A DNA stretch of 64,000 nucleotides from Candidatus Lutacidiplasma silvani. Lineage in GTDB: Archaea > Thermoplasmatota > Thermoplasmata > Lutacidiplasmatales > UBA184. Below the pieces are notes generated by a model. That model did no database searches. It was given only the letters and a program-made list of their open reading frames with translations, and was not told the origin of the DNA. Positions 16,505 through 25,449 of this stretch are shown one piece after another. The position numbers were made by a program, and so were the translations under genes. Location of the stretch: contig JAKIVZ010000005.1 of the NCBI GenBank assembly GCA_022750295.1, positions 56,058 to 120,057 of the forward strand. The letters are read 5' to 3'. Within the stretch, counting starts at the first letter, position 1, and every line of letters starts with the position of its first letter.

Positions 16505-17896
16505 GTGGACATCAAGGCCCGTGTCTCGGTTCGCCCGTCTTCGAACGACCTCTGGTTCCTCGCCTATCTCCCGCTCGCCGTTTCCGACGGGATCGCGACC
16601 CCCCTGATCCCGCTGCTCGCCCTGGAGCACTTCGGCGCCTCGGCGTTCGTGGTCACGATCATCATCGCGGCGAGCGCGATGAGCCAGGTTCCGTTCACGA
16701 TCCTATGGGGGAACCTCTCCGACCGGGTCCCGCACCGGAAGTACTTCCTCGTCGGTTCGTTCCTGGCGACGGGGGCGGCGATCATCCTGATCGCCCTCGC
16801 CCACAACATCCTCACATTCTTCTGGCTGAACGTCGCCGAGGGGCTCGCCTCGGCGGCGAGCGCGCCGATCGGGACGATGCTCCTCCTCGAGACCCGGCAC
16901 AAGCGCTGGTGGCCCCAGGACATCGGACTGTTCGGCCTGATCTCGGGGATCGGCACGACGGTCGGGCTGGCCCTCGGATTCGTCTGGCTGTTCGTGATCG
17001 GCCGGGAGCAAGCGATCTTGTCGGCGATGACGGCGCTGCTCCTCTGCGCAGGCGCCCTCGCCATCCTCTCCGCCGTGATCGCCGCGGCCTGGATCGAGGA
17101 GCCGGCGGCCCGGGTCGAGCGACGGAGCGTCGCCGAACTGGTCAATCTCCACCGGGGCGTCCTCGAGCGGGTCCGCCACTACCGGAGCCGCGTGCTGAAC
17201 ATCGTCCAGCTCACGCGATCTCCCGGCGACCCGCTCCCCCGCCGGGAATACATCTTCCTGGCGGCCCTCGGCGTCATGACCGTCGGGTTCGACGTCTTCT
17301 ACGGGCCGTTCCCGGTCTTCCTCGCGAGGACGCTCCAGATGGGGAACGCGAGCGTCTTCATCGTCTACTTGGCCGCCAGCGCCGCCTCCACCGCCCTGTT
17401 CTTCCACTCCGGGAAGGTGGTCGAGTGGGCGTCGCCGAAGCTCGTCTTCCTCCAGTCGCTCGGCGCCCGGGCCTTGCTGATCTTACTGTTCGTGTGGGCC
17501 CCGATCTACGTCCTCTTCGGGCTCGGGAGCCCCCTCCTCGTCGGGTACGTCTCCCTTCTCAACGCGGGGCTCGGCGTCACCTGGGCGTTCATCAGCACCG
17601 CGAGCACGATGTTCCTGATCCGGATCGTCGGCCGGGCGGCGCGGGGGCGGGCGCTCGGCCTCTACAATGCGATCGCCGGCGCCGGCGGGCTGTTCGGCAC
17701 CCTCCTCGGCGGGTTCCTCTTCACCGACTACGGGTGGCATTTCACCTACCTGGTCGCCGGCGTGACCGTCGTCGTCGGGATGGCGATCCTCGCGCCGATC
17801 CCCTACCACATGTTCTCGCTGCCGAACGCCACCCCCCGGCGCCGGCACTGGCGCTCGGTCCGGGCCCTCGGATTCCGCCCGCCGCGCCGGCCGTAA
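16505..17896 (+). CDS. Major facilitator superfamily transporter
   Basis: A 463-residue integral membrane protein with about 12 hydrophobic segments split by a charged central loop (about 195-235, RVERRSVAELVNLHRGVLERVRHY). The MFS loop 2-3 signature is present as GNLSDRVPHRKYFLVG. The second half has a related but weaker repeat (RAARGRALGLYNAIAGAGGLFG). Substrate unknown; gene neighbours give no hint. The GTG start at 16505 follows a TATA-like CTTTAAGC at 16446-16453, leaving a leader of roughly 30 nt that includes a GC-rich inverted repeat. Confidence 0.85.
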   Translation: MDIKARVSVRPSSNDLWFLAYLPLAVSDGIATPLIPLLALEHFGASAFVVTIIIAASAMSQVPFTILWGNLSDRVPHRKYFLVGSFLATGAAIILIALAHNILTFFWLNVAEGLASAASAPIGTMLLLETRHKRWWPQDIGLFGLISGIGTTVGLALGFVWLFVIGREQAILSAMTALLLCAGALAILSAVIAAAWIEEPAARVERRSVAELVNLHRGVLERVRHYRSRVLNIVQLTRSPGDPLPRREYIFLAALGVMTVGFDVFYGPFPVFLARTLQMGNASVFIVYLAASAASTALFFHSGKVVEWASPKLVFLQSLGARALLILLFVWAPIYVLFGLGSPLLVGYVSLLNAGLGVTWAFISTASTMFLIRIVGRAARGRALGLYNAIAGAGGLFGTLLGGFLFTDYGWHFTYLVAGVTVVVGMAILAPIPYHMFSLPNATPRRRHWRSVRALGFRPPRRP

Positions 17897-17900
17897 CGGC

Positions 17901-18377
17901 CTACCGAAACATCTCCCAGACGAGCGTCCGGACCAGGTAGCCGAGCGCCAGGTTGGCGAGGAACCCCTCCAAGTCGGCGGGGCTGTCGCGCAGGACGCAC
18001 GAGCGGAACCCGAGCTCGCCGGCGGCGACGACCTTCGCCTCGCGGAGGATCGCGAACTTCCCCGTCAGCTTCTCGTGGATCTCGTACGGGACCCCCCCGT
18101 ACTCGAACGTCATCGGTCCGAACAGCGACGACTTCGTGCGCCACTTCTGTTCGCCGATCTGGACGAGGATCTCGTCCTTCTTCGGGCGGTACGTGACCGT
18201 CGAATGGACCACGTTCGGCTCGGCCGAGCGGAACGTCTCGTAGGTGGTCGAGAACAGCGACTCGATCTTCCGTGCGATTGCGCCCTCGGCCGTCGCCACC
18301 GGCCGTGCCACCCAGGTCTCGTTGGAGACTTGGAGTTCGATGACGTTCTGCAGGACGCGGGCAGTGGCCCGAATCAT
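17901..18377 (-). CDS. Conserved-looking protein of unknown function
   Basis: A 158-residue soluble protein beginning MIRATARVLQNVIELQVSNE. Alternating charged and hydrophobic stretches (RPKKDEILVQIGEQKWRTK, FGPMTFEYGGVPYEI) suggest a beta-rich fold, perhaps a Tubby/LURP-like barrel, but I cannot confirm this. The C-terminus ends in a helix (LANLALGYLVRTLVWEMFR). The frame is open to 18617, but the added sequence is Pro/Arg-rich junk; the start at 18377 is supported by GCTTATC (18404-18410) 27-33 nt upstream. It is convergent with the MFS gene, with a 4 bp gap. Confidence 0.65.
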   Translation of the reverse strand: MIRATARVLQNVIELQVSNETWVARPVATAEGAIARKIESLFSTTYETFRSAEPNVVHSTVTYRPKKDEILVQIGEQKWRTKSSLFGPMTFEYGGVPYEIHEKLTGKFAILREAKVVAAGELGFRSCVLRDSPADLEGFLANLALGYLVRTLVWEMFR

Positions 18378-18403
18378 CCGAGACGAATGAGGAGGGGGCG
18401 GTG

Positions 18404-18410
18404 GATAAGC
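18404..18410 (-). promoter_or_regulatory. TATA-like box of the gene at 17901-18377
   Basis: Minus-strand GCTTATC lies 27-33 nt upstream of ATG 18377. It decides between this start and the longer open frame. Confidence 0.45.
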
Positions 18411-18640
18411 CACTTCCTCTCGGCGGACGGGGCGGCCCCCGGCGACCGGAACGTCGTTCGGGCCCCGCCGGGAGCCCGGCGAAGGCCGGGGGCAACCGGG
18501 CCGCGGGAGCGGGGTACCGGGTCCGGAACACGTAGGCCCGAACCCCTCCCGCGACTCCGGGCCGCGCGCGGGGGAAGTGGCGAGATCCTGGCGGGGCTGC
18601 CCCGCGGGCACTCTCATATGCGTGGGGCCGTGGAGCCAAC

Positions 18641-19948
18641 GTGCTGGTCCGCTGGACCCCTCCGGAATCGGAACGGGCCATCGGCCTCGGGTTCTACGCG
18701 ACTTCCACCGCCCCGGTATCGGGAACGATCAAGGGCGAGGCGGACGACTTCGTGGTCCGCGAGATCTCGTCGTACCCGATGCCCGACCCGCAGGGGCGGT
18801 TCGCGGTCCTCCGGGTCCGGAGCCGGAACTGGGAGCAGCACGAGCTCGCCGCCCGCCTCGAGGCGTGGCTCGGACTTCCTCGGAACGCGATCGCCTGGGC
18901 CGGGACGAAGGACCGGCGGGCCGTCGCCGAGCGGCTCCTCTCGTACCGAGGTACCGTTCCGGACCGTCCGATCTCCCTCGCCGGCGTCGAGGTGCTCGAG
19001 TCGTACCAGGCACGGGACGGCCTCTCGCTGGGTCACCATTACGGAAACTCGTTTTCGATTCGGCTCACGCACGTCGTCGAACCCCCGACGGCGATCGACG
19101 TGTTTCGTGGCGCCACGTCCGAACTCGTCGCGGCCGGGGGCGTGCCCAATCTGTTCGGTCCGCAGCGATTCGGGGAGGTTCGGCCCATTACCCATCTGGT
19201 CGGCCAAGCGCTCGCCACCGGCGACACCGCCGCCGCCGTCGAAGTGTACCTCGTGGGGCTTCCCGGCGGCTCGGACGACATCGGTCGGCTCGCCCGCCTC
19301 GAGTACGCCGAGACGCACGACGCCCGGCAGGCCCTTGCGACGTTCCCGCCGTCGTATCGGTTCGAGCGCCAGATCCTCGAGCGGCTGGCCCGGGGTGCCA
19401 CGCCGGAATCCGCCCTGCGGGCCCTCTCCCGCGAGCTCCGCCTCCTCTTCGTCCACGCCGTCCAATCGTGGATGTTCAATCGCTGGTTGACCGCCCGCGT
19501 GGAGCTCGGGATGTCCCTCCTCGAGCCGGAGGACGGCGACACCCTCCTCCGGGTCGCGCGGGACGGGACGGTCCCGTCCCGGGACCCGGTGCCGGTCGAT
19601 TCCGGGAACCTCCCCGAATGCCGGGAGACCGTCCGCCGGGGCCGGGCCCGGCTCGCCGGACCGCTCATCGGGTACGAGATGGAGCGACCGGGCGGTCGGC
19701 CGGGCACGCTGTTCGACCGGGTGCTCGCCGAGACCGGCGTCGCCCCGAGCGGATTCCGGCTCCCTTCGTTCCCCGAGATCTCCAGCGCGGGGGCGTGGCG
19801 CGCCGCGACGATCGCCGCCCCCCCGGTCGGGTTCCGCGCCGGGCCCGGGGACGCCGTCGTCGTGGATTTCGCCCTTCCCAAGGGGAGTTACGCCACCGTC
19901 GTCCTCCGAGAACTTCTCAAGGCGGGGGCCGTCCCGCCGTCGGGCTGA
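18641..19948 (+). CDS. truD: tRNA pseudouridine(13) synthase TruD
   Basis: A 435-residue TruD, which isomerises U13 in tRNA. It has GTIKGEADDFVVREI at the N-terminus, AWAGTKDRRAVAER near 85 with the catalytic Asp, GNSFSIRLTHV, and GGVPNLFGPQRFGEVRPITHLVG near 165, all typical of the family; the TruD insertion domain follows. The GTG start at 18641 has TCATATG 21-27 nt upstream, so the transcript is probably leaderless. The 263 bp before it hold no gene, only the divergent promoter. The length is in the normal archaeal range. Confidence 0.92.
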   Translation: MLVRWTPPESERAIGLGFYATSTAPVSGTIKGEADDFVVREISSYPMPDPQGRFAVLRVRSRNWEQHELAARLEAWLGLPRNAIAWAGTKDRRAVAERLLSYRGTVPDRPISLAGVEVLESYQARDGLSLGHHYGNSFSIRLTHVVEPPTAIDVFRGATSELVAAGGVPNLFGPQRFGEVRPITHLVGQALATGDTAAAVEVYLVGLPGGSDDIGRLARLEYAETHDARQALATFPPSYRFERQILERLARGATPESALRALSRELRLLFVHAVQSWMFNRWLTARVELGMSLLEPEDGDTLLRVARDGTVPSRDPVPVDSGNLPECRETVRRGRARLAGPLIGYEMERPGGRPGTLFDRVLAETGVAPSGFRLPSFPEISSAGAWRAATIAAPPVGFRAGPGDAVVVDFALPKGSYATVVLRELLKAGAVPPSG

Positions 19949-20018
19949 CGGTCTCGGCGCGCCTCGAACCGACGGTTCTAATACTGGGCCCCCGGCTCGT
20001 CGCGCCGAGCACGAAGGG

Positions 20019-20942
20019 ATGGCCGTGGAGTCGCCGCGCGCATGGACGATCCCAACGGGAACCGTCGGGTCGACGGGGTTCGTTCCCGCCGAAGTTCCCC
20101 GGCCGGCCGCCGACCGGATGCCGACCGGCGTCGCCGATTTCGATTACCTCAGCGGGGGATTCCCGGTGGGCTCGGTCGTCCTGCTCGCCGGGGACGCGGG
20201 GGCGGGGCACGTCGAGTTCGCCCTCACCTCGGCGGTCCACCTGATGCTCTACTACGACGACCCGACTCTCCACCAGTTCTTCCTGGGGAGCGCGAAGGGA
20301 CCGTTCGTGTACCCGAAGGGGGTCTCCTACGTGAGCCTCACCCGCTCCCGCGACCAGGTCATGCAGGAGATCGCGGGCTCGTTCGACCGGAGCTACCACG
20401 ACGGTTTGGCGCGCCACATGTCGTTCCACGACCTCTCGCCGTCGTACTTCGCCGACTCGGTCGTGCCGCCCACGTGGGCCGCGGTCGGAGGGAGCCTCCT
20501 GACGTCGAGCCGCACGATCCGGCCGCCCAGTGAGCCGCTGGCCGCCGTCGCGGAAGCGGTCGAGGCCGACGCCTCCGGGAACCTGATCGTCGTCGACTCC
20601 CTCACCGACCTTCTCGTCCGACGTTCGGTCGAGACCGAATCGGTCCTCACGCTCGTGAAGGGGCTCCGTCGGCGGGCCAAGGAGTGGGGCGGGGTCGTGT
20701 ACCTCCTGCTCACGCGGGGCGTCGCGCCCCCGGCGACCGAACAAGCGCTCTACGACTCCGTCGACGGGGTCCTCAACTTCAGCTGGTCGACGAGCCCCCA
20801 CTCCTCGCACCGGCAACGGACGATGCTCGTCGAGCGGTTCATGCCCGTCCTGGCACGAATCCCGCACGAACAGCAGGGGCGATTCGTGATCCGGGTCAGC
20901 GCGCTCAATGGATTGGTGACCACCCAGTATGAGCGAGTCTGA
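20019..20942 (+). CDS. RecA/KaiC-superfamily ATPase-like protein with degenerate Walker A
   Basis: A 307-residue protein with the KaiC-type opening MPTGVADFDYLSGGFPVGSVVLLAGDAGAGH (residues 35-64). The P-loop reads GDAGAGHVE: the invariant Lys is His64 and the following Thr/Ser is Val. The Walker B strand GNLIVVDSLTDLL is intact. It therefore probably binds no ATP, or binds it weakly, and could be a partner or regulatory subunit of the intact KaiC-like ATPase that starts inside its 3' end (14 bp overlap). An insertion (LYYDDPTLHQFFLGSAKGPFVYPKG) follows the P-loop. Upstream TTCTAATAC at 19976-19984 may be the promoter. Confidence 0.75.
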   Translation: MAVESPRAWTIPTGTVGSTGFVPAEVPRPAADRMPTGVADFDYLSGGFPVGSVVLLAGDAGAGHVEFALTSAVHLMLYYDDPTLHQFFLGSAKGPFVYPKGVSYVSLTRSRDQVMQEIAGSFDRSYHDGLARHMSFHDLSPSYFADSVVPPTWAAVGGSLLTSSRTIRPPSEPLAAVAEAVEADASGNLIVVDSLTDLLVRRSVETESVLTLVKGLRRRAKEWGGVVYLLLTRGVAPPATEQALYDSVDGVLNFSWSTSPHSSHRQRTMLVERFMPVLARIPHEQQGRFVIRVSALNGLVTTQYERV

Positions 20943-21651
20943 GATCCCCCGGGTCCCGACCGGCGTCGCCGGCCTCGACGAGATGCTCGGCGGCGGCCTC
21001 CCGGCCGGTCACGTCGTCCTCGTCACCGGGCTCCCCGGCACCGGAAAGACGTGCCTCGGCCTCCAATTCCTCTTCTCGGGCGCGGCCCGAGGGGAGCCAG
21101 GGGTGTACCTGTCCCTCGAGGAGGAGGAGCCGGCGCTCCTCGCGAGCGCCCGCCAGTTCGGGTGGCCCGTCGACGAGGTCGTCAAGGCCGGAACCGTCAA
21201 GGTGATGCGACTCGACCCGAAACAGACCCATCAGAACCTGCAGCGGATCCAGAGCGACCTCGCGAAGGAGCTGAAGGCGCTCGGCGCGAAGCGGATCGTC
21301 GTCGATTCGGTGAGCCTCCTGAACATGCTGAGCGATGACGAGCCGTCCCGCCGCAACACGCTCTTCGGCCTCGCCGCCGCCTGCCGGGACTCCGGGGCGA
21401 CGACGGTCCTCACCGCTGAGGCCGACCCGCTCCACCCGACAGTGACGCGAGACGGACTTTCCGAGTACATCGCCGACGGCGTGATCTTACTGGGGTACTC
21501 GTCGGCCGAGGACGGCCACCGGATCGGATTGTCGCTCCGGATCCTGAAGATGCGCCGGACCGCCCACGCCCGCACCGTCCAGCCCTACCGGATCGGCTCG
21601 GGCGGAATCACGGTCGACGCGAAGGCGGTCGACTTCGGCCGCGGCCCGTAG
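20929..21651 (+). CDS. KaiC-like single-domain ATPase
   Basis: A 240-residue RecA-fold protein: VPTGVAGLDEMLGGGLPAGHVVLVTGLPGTGKTCLGLQ (Walker A intact, Lys near 40), the LSLEEEEPALLASARQFGW catalytic Glu region, and KRIVVDSVSLLNML (Walker B). Archaeal single KaiC domains act in signalling, archaellum (FlaH-like) or DNA-related roles; which applies here is unknown. Its ATG lies within the 3' end of the degenerate RecA-like gene, so the two are expressed together and may form a hetero-oligomer. The DNA polymerase IV gene follows closely. Confidence 0.85.
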   Translation: MSESEIPRVPTGVAGLDEMLGGGLPAGHVVLVTGLPGTGKTCLGLQFLFSGAARGEPGVYLSLEEEEPALLASARQFGWPVDEVVKAGTVKVMRLDPKQTHQNLQRIQSDLAKELKALGAKRIVVDSVSLLNMLSDDEPSRRNTLFGLAAACRDSGATTVLTAEADPLHPTVTRDGLSEYIADGVILLGYSSAEDGHRIGLSLRILKMRRTAHARTVQPYRIGSGGITVDAKAVDFGRGP

Positions 21652-21701
21652 GCCAAGGCCCAAGCCGACGTCCGGTGTCCGCCGGGGTGCAGGCGGGACC
21701 G

Positions 21702-22808
21702 ATGCGGTGGGTCGTCTACCTCGACATCGACGCCTACTACGTCTCGTGCGAGCTTCGCGACCGGCCCGATCTCGCCGGTCGCCCGGTGATCGTCGGCCCC
21801 GACCCCGGGCTCGGGCCGACCCGCGGGGTCGTCCTTTCGGCGAGCTACGAGGCCCGGAAGTTCGGGGTCCGGAGCGCGATGCCCGCCCGCGAGGCGGCCC
21901 GACGGTGCCCCGACGCGGTCTGGATCGCGGCCGACTTCCCGAAGTACGGTCGTACGGCCGAGGAGGTCCGCACGCTCCTCCGCGCCCGGTTCGGCGACGT
22001 CGTTCCGCTGAGCATCGATGAAGCCGCGGTCGGGGTCGAGGCGGACGACGACGCGGCGGTCGGGGCGGTGGCCGTGTCGGTCCAGGCGGAGCTCCGGACG
22101 ACCCTCGGCCTCCCCGCCTCGATCGGCGTCGCGACGTCCCGCACGGTGGCGAAGATCGCGAGCGACCGGGCGAAGCCGGGCGGGGTGGTCGTGGTCCGGC
22201 CCGAGTCGGTCGCGGCGTTCCTCGCCCCGCTTCCCATCCGGTCCGTCCCCGGTGTGGGTCCCAAGACCGAGGTCCGCCTGGCGTCGTACGGGGTTGCGAC
22301 GGTCGGCGACCTCGCGAAGGGACTCCCGCTCGGGGCCCGGCGGGAGTTCGGGGACATGGCCCGGTGGCTCGTGCGACTCGCCCGGGGCGAGTCCCTTCCC
22401 GAGTCGACCTCCGACGACGGCTCGCCGCGGTCGCGGTCGTCCGACCACACGTTCGTCGCCGACGTCTCCGACCCGCGCGAGGTCGAGGTCGCCGTCGACT
22501 CGCTCGCGCGCGACCTCGCGGAGAGCCTCACGAAGGAGCGGCTGCGGTTCCAGTCGGTCGCGGTCGGCGTTCGCTGGGAGGACTTCACCCGGACGACCCG
22601 GAGCCGGACCCTCCCGGCCGCGTCGGAGGGTCCCGAACGGCTCGCCTCGACCGCTCGCCGGCTCTTCGAGGAGCTGTGGGCCGCCGAGGCGCTCGGGAAG
22701 CGCCGGAAGGTCCGCACCGTCTCCGTCCACACCGAGCGGTTCCAGACGGCGACCGACCGGCAGCTCCGCCTCGATGGGTTCGAAGAGCGTTCCGGACCGT
22801 CAACGTAA
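21702..22808 (+). CDS. dinB: DNA polymerase IV (Y family)
   Basis: A translesion DNA polymerase of about 368 residues. It starts MRWVVYLDIDAYYVSCE (metal Asp and the steric-gate region), continues with SYEARKFGVRSAMPAREA and the catalytic SIDEA near 105, then SRTVAKIASDRAKPGGVVVV and the helix-hairpin-helix PIRSVPGVGPKTEVRLASYGV. The little-finger domain occupies the last third. The consensus PCNA-binding box is not obvious at the C-terminus (LRLDGFEERSGPST has QLRLDGF, which could serve). The ATG at 21702 is preferred over in-frame GTG 21675 because family members start just before the first strand. Confidence 0.9.
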   Translation: MRWVVYLDIDAYYVSCELRDRPDLAGRPVIVGPDPGLGPTRGVVLSASYEARKFGVRSAMPAREAARRCPDAVWIAADFPKYGRTAEEVRTLLRARFGDVVPLSIDEAAVGVEADDDAAVGAVAVSVQAELRTTLGLPASIGVATSRTVAKIASDRAKPGGVVVVRPESVAAFLAPLPIRSVPGVGPKTEVRLASYGVATVGDLAKGLPLGARREFGDMARWLVRLARGESLPESTSDDGSPRSRSSDHTFVADVSDPREVEVAVDSLARDLAESLTKERLRFQSVAVGVRWEDFTRTTRSRTLPAASEGPERLASTARRLFEELWAAEALGKRRKVRTVSVHTERFQTATDRQLRLDGFEERSGPST

Positions 22809-22809
22809 C
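22803..22809 (+). promoter_or_regulatory. TATA-like box of the TauE-family gene
   Basis: CGTAACG at the end of dinB lies 27-33 nt before GTG 22836. The box is weak and is offered only for its spacing. Confidence 0.3.
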
Positions 22810-22835
22810 GCCCCCCGTGGGGTCCGGGAGCCCGC

Positions 22836-23723
22836 GTGTCCGGGTTCGTCGTCGTCACGCTGGGGGGACTCTCGCCGTGGCTCTCCCTGGTGGTGCTCCT
22901 CGTCGTCGCCTTTGCGGCCGGGACCGTCGGAGCCGCGCTCGGCGTCGGCGGCGGACTCTTCCTGGTCCCCGGCCTCGTCCTCCTCTTCGGCCTGGACATC
23001 CACGTGGCGATCGCCGCGAGCATCGTGAGCGTGATCGCGACGTCTTCGGCGGCCGCCTCCGGGGACGTGGCCACCGGACTGACCAACGTGCGGCTCGGGA
23101 TGTTCCTCGAGACCGGGACGGCGGTCGGGGGACTGCTCGGGGCGGTCGTGGCGGTCACCGTCCTCGCGAGCCAGCCGAACGTCCTCGTCTTCGCGTTCGT
23201 TCCGGTGATCCTGCTCGCGGCCGTCCTCATGCTCCACACGAGGGACCGGGACACGATCCCCGATCCTCCTCCCGACCCGATCGCCCGCCGATTGCGGCTG
23301 GACGGGGAGTACGTCGGGCCGGTCACCGGGATCCGTCGGTCCTACCGGGTCGCGGGGACCCGGCCCGGTCTCGGGTTCGCGTTCCTCGCCGGGATCGCCT
23401 CGGGTCTCCTCGGGATCGGCGGGGGGATCTTCAAGGTTCCCGCGATGAACGCCGTGATGAACGTCCCGCTCCGGGTCGCCACGGCGACCTCGACGTTCAT
23501 GATCGGCGTCACCGCCGCCGCTGGCGCGCTGGTGTACCTGTTCGCGGGCGACGTCGTCCTCGCGGTCGCCGCGCCGGTGATTCTCGCCGTCTTCTTCGGA
23601 ACCGTCCTCGGGCGGCGGTACGGCCACACCGCCCCGGTCGCCCGGCTCAAGACCCTGTTCGTGGGGCTCCTCGTCGTCGCGGCGTTCCTGATGGTGGCGC
23701 GGGGCGTGGGAGTGCTCGCATGA
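22836..23723 (+). CDS. TauE/SafE family anion exporter
   Basis: A 295-residue membrane protein with about eight hydrophobic spans in two homologous halves. The half-repeats carry GTVGAALGVGGGLFLVPGLVLLFG (near 30) and GIASGLLGIGGGIFKVPAMNAVMNVPL (near 190), the paired glycine-rich signature of the TauE/SafE (DUF81) family, which exports sulfite, sulfoacetate and similar anions. A soluble loop (TRDRDTIPDPPPDPIARRL) separates the halves. The downstream DUF1634 gene overlaps by 4 bp, a frequent pairing for this family. Confidence 0.88.
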   Translation: MSGFVVVTLGGLSPWLSLVVLLVVAFAAGTVGAALGVGGGLFLVPGLVLLFGLDIHVAIAASIVSVIATSSAAASGDVATGLTNVRLGMFLETGTAVGGLLGAVVAVTVLASQPNVLVFAFVPVILLAAVLMLHTRDRDTIPDPPPDPIARRLRLDGEYVGPVTGIRRSYRVAGTRPGLGFAFLAGIASGLLGIGGGIFKVPAMNAVMNVPLRVATATSTFMIGVTAAAGALVYLFAGDVVLAVAAPVILAVFFGTVLGRRYGHTAPVARLKTLFVGLLVVAAFLMVARGVGVLA

Positions 23724-24100
23724 CCGCCCCCGAGACGGCGGGGGTGGCCGGGGAGCCCCGGGAGCTCCGGGCCGAGTTCGCCGGAGTGTTGCGGATCGGG
23801 GTGGTCGTCTCCGGGGCCTTGCTGCTCGTCGGCCTCATCCTGGCGATCGCCCAGAATTCTGTCGGGATCGCCGGCCGGACCGGGGCGCTCCCGTTCGGGC
23901 AGTTCGGGGCCGACCTCCTCACAGGCCATCCGTGGGCGTGGCTCTGGCTGGGGATCGTCGTGCTGGCGGCCACGCCCGTTCTTCGGGTCGTGCTCGCACT
24001 CGGAAACTTCGCGTCGGTCCGCGACCGCGATTACGCGGCCCTGACGGGGTTCGTGCTATTCGTCCTCCTCGCGAGCGTCGCCGTGGGGTTCGTCGCGTGA
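23720..24100 (+). CDS. DUF1634 family membrane protein
   Basis: A 126-residue protein with three hydrophobic segments (about 28-48, 73-93, 105-125) and an N-terminal soluble tail. DUF1634 proteins are nearly always encoded beside TauE/SafE exporters, as here, and are thought to be accessory subunits. ATGA overlap with the TauE stop and GTGA overlap with the next gene imply translational coupling across all three. Confidence 0.8.
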   Translation: MTAPETAGVAGEPRELRAEFAGVLRIGVVVSGALLLVGLILAIAQNSVGIAGRTGALPFGQFGADLLTGHPWAWLWLGIVVLAATPVLRVVLALGNFASVRDRDYAALTGFVLFVLLASVAVGFVA

Positions 24101-25425
24101 CGCGCTCCCCATTTGCGGCTCCGGACGACCCGGAGGCACGGCGGCTCTGGCGGGTCGATCCTCGCACCGGACTTCCGGTTCCGCGGTACGACGGACGCTC
24201 GATCGTCAATCTGGCGGTCTCCGTCCACCGCGCCGGGGGGGGCGAGCTGGGCGGTGCCCCGTCGCTCGCACCGCCGCTGTCGGACGACCTCGACCCGTTC
24301 GGCGCCCGGGCGCACCCTGGGCCGGTGCTCCTCTTCCTCGTCGACGCGCTCGGATGGTCCCCGTTCCGCACCTGGGCCGCCCGCGGCGGGGAGGCCCCGC
24401 GCGTCTGGGGGGCGCACGCCCATCCGATCACCACCGTGTTCCCCTCGACCACGACGGCCGCGCTCGTCTCGCTCTCGACCGGCGTCGCCCCCGGCCGTCA
24501 CGGCTTGATCGGGTACCGGCAGTATCTCCCGAAATTCGGCGTCGTCGGCGACATGCTCAACATGACGCCCGTCGGCGCCGGGCCACGGGACCTCCTCATC
24601 GGACCCGGGTGGACTCCCTCCGACCTGACGGCCGCCCCGACGTTGTTCCGCCGGGGCCTCCGGGCCACGGCGATCACACGCGACATCTTCGAGGGGTCCG
24701 GGTTCAGCCGGCTCCTCTACGATGGAGCCGAGTTCGTCGGGTACGCGACGGCGACCCACCTTGTCCATCAGCTCACGACCGTCCTGTCCCGCCCCCGTCC
24801 GCCGAGGGTCGTCGTCCTGTACTGGGCGGAGCTCGACACGATCCAGCACCTCGTCGGACCGGACCCCCGGTGGTTCGGGATGGAGATGGACCGGATCGTC
24901 GACCTGATCCGGCGAACGACGGTGGAGCTTCCGAGGGCGCGGGCCCGGTCGATCACCGTCGCGATCACGGGCGACCACGGCCAGGTGCGGGCGGACGTGG
25001 CCCACCGTGTTGCCGTCGAACAGGAACCGACCCTCACGCGCGAGATGGTACGGCCCCTCGCCGGCGACCGGCGCGCGGGGTTCTTCGCGGCCCGGGCCGG
25101 TCGCGTCGACGCCCTCACGGAGGCGCTCCGCCGCCGTCTCGCTCCCGGCACGCCGGTCGTGCGCCGCGGAGTGGCCGCGCGGGCCGGGGTCTTCGGGCCC
25201 CCTCCGTTCCATCCCGAGTTCGCCGAGCGGATCGGGGATGTGATCGCGTTCGTCCGAACTCCCGGCTCGTTGAGCTACCTATCCCCCGGAGCGGCGACGC
25301 CGAAGCGGTTCCTCCTGGGGGCCCACGGGGGAGTGGAAGCGGACGAGCTCGTCGTCCCGCTCATCGCGGGCCGTCTCTCCGACCTGGCGGTCGGGGCCGA
25401 CTCGCCCTCGTCGTCGAAGAGGTAA
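24097..25425 (+). CDS. Alkaline phosphatase superfamily phosphodiesterase/pyrophosphatase-like protein
   Basis: A 442-residue enzyme of the type I phosphodiesterase/nucleotide pyrophosphatase group. Metal-site residues are visible: D in LLFLVDALGWS, the nucleophile Thr in FPSTTTAALVSLSTG, D and H in ELDTIQHLVGPD, and D and H in AITGDHGQV. A third His is in LLGAHGG. It has no signal peptide, so it is cytosolic or surface-bound through its neighbours. The start is GTG at 24097 overlapping the DUF1634 stop. The substrate is unknown; nucleotides or sugar-phosphate lipids are typical. Confidence 0.82.
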   Translation: MTRSPFAAPDDPEARRLWRVDPRTGLPVPRYDGRSIVNLAVSVHRAGGGELGGAPSLAPPLSDDLDPFGARAHPGPVLLFLVDALGWSPFRTWAARGGEAPRVWGAHAHPITTVFPSTTTAALVSLSTGVAPGRHGLIGYRQYLPKFGVVGDMLNMTPVGAGPRDLLIGPGWTPSDLTAAPTLFRRGLRATAITRDIFEGSGFSRLLYDGAEFVGYATATHLVHQLTTVLSRPRPPRVVVLYWAELDTIQHLVGPDPRWFGMEMDRIVDLIRRTTVELPRARARSITVAITGDHGQVRADVAHRVAVEQEPTLTREMVRPLAGDRRAGFFAARAGRVDALTEALRRRLAPGTPVVRRGVAARAGVFGPPPFHPEFAERIGDVIAFVRTPGSLSYLSPGAATPKRFLLGAHGGVEADELVVPLIAGRLSDLAVGADSPSSSKR

Positions 25426-25428
25426 AGC
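25422..25428 (+). promoter_or_regulatory. TATA-like box of aIF5B gene
   Basis: GTAAAGC overlaps the stop of the previous gene and lies 22-28 nt before GTG 25450. Confidence 0.35.
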
Positions 25429-25449
25429 CCCCGGCGCCGTCCGACGGCC

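Noticed and set aside
16446..16505. GC-rich hairpin (CGGCCGC/GCGGCCG) before the MFS gene as a regulator
   Set aside because: The stem is made of simple GC repeats expected by chance at this base composition and has no supporting context.
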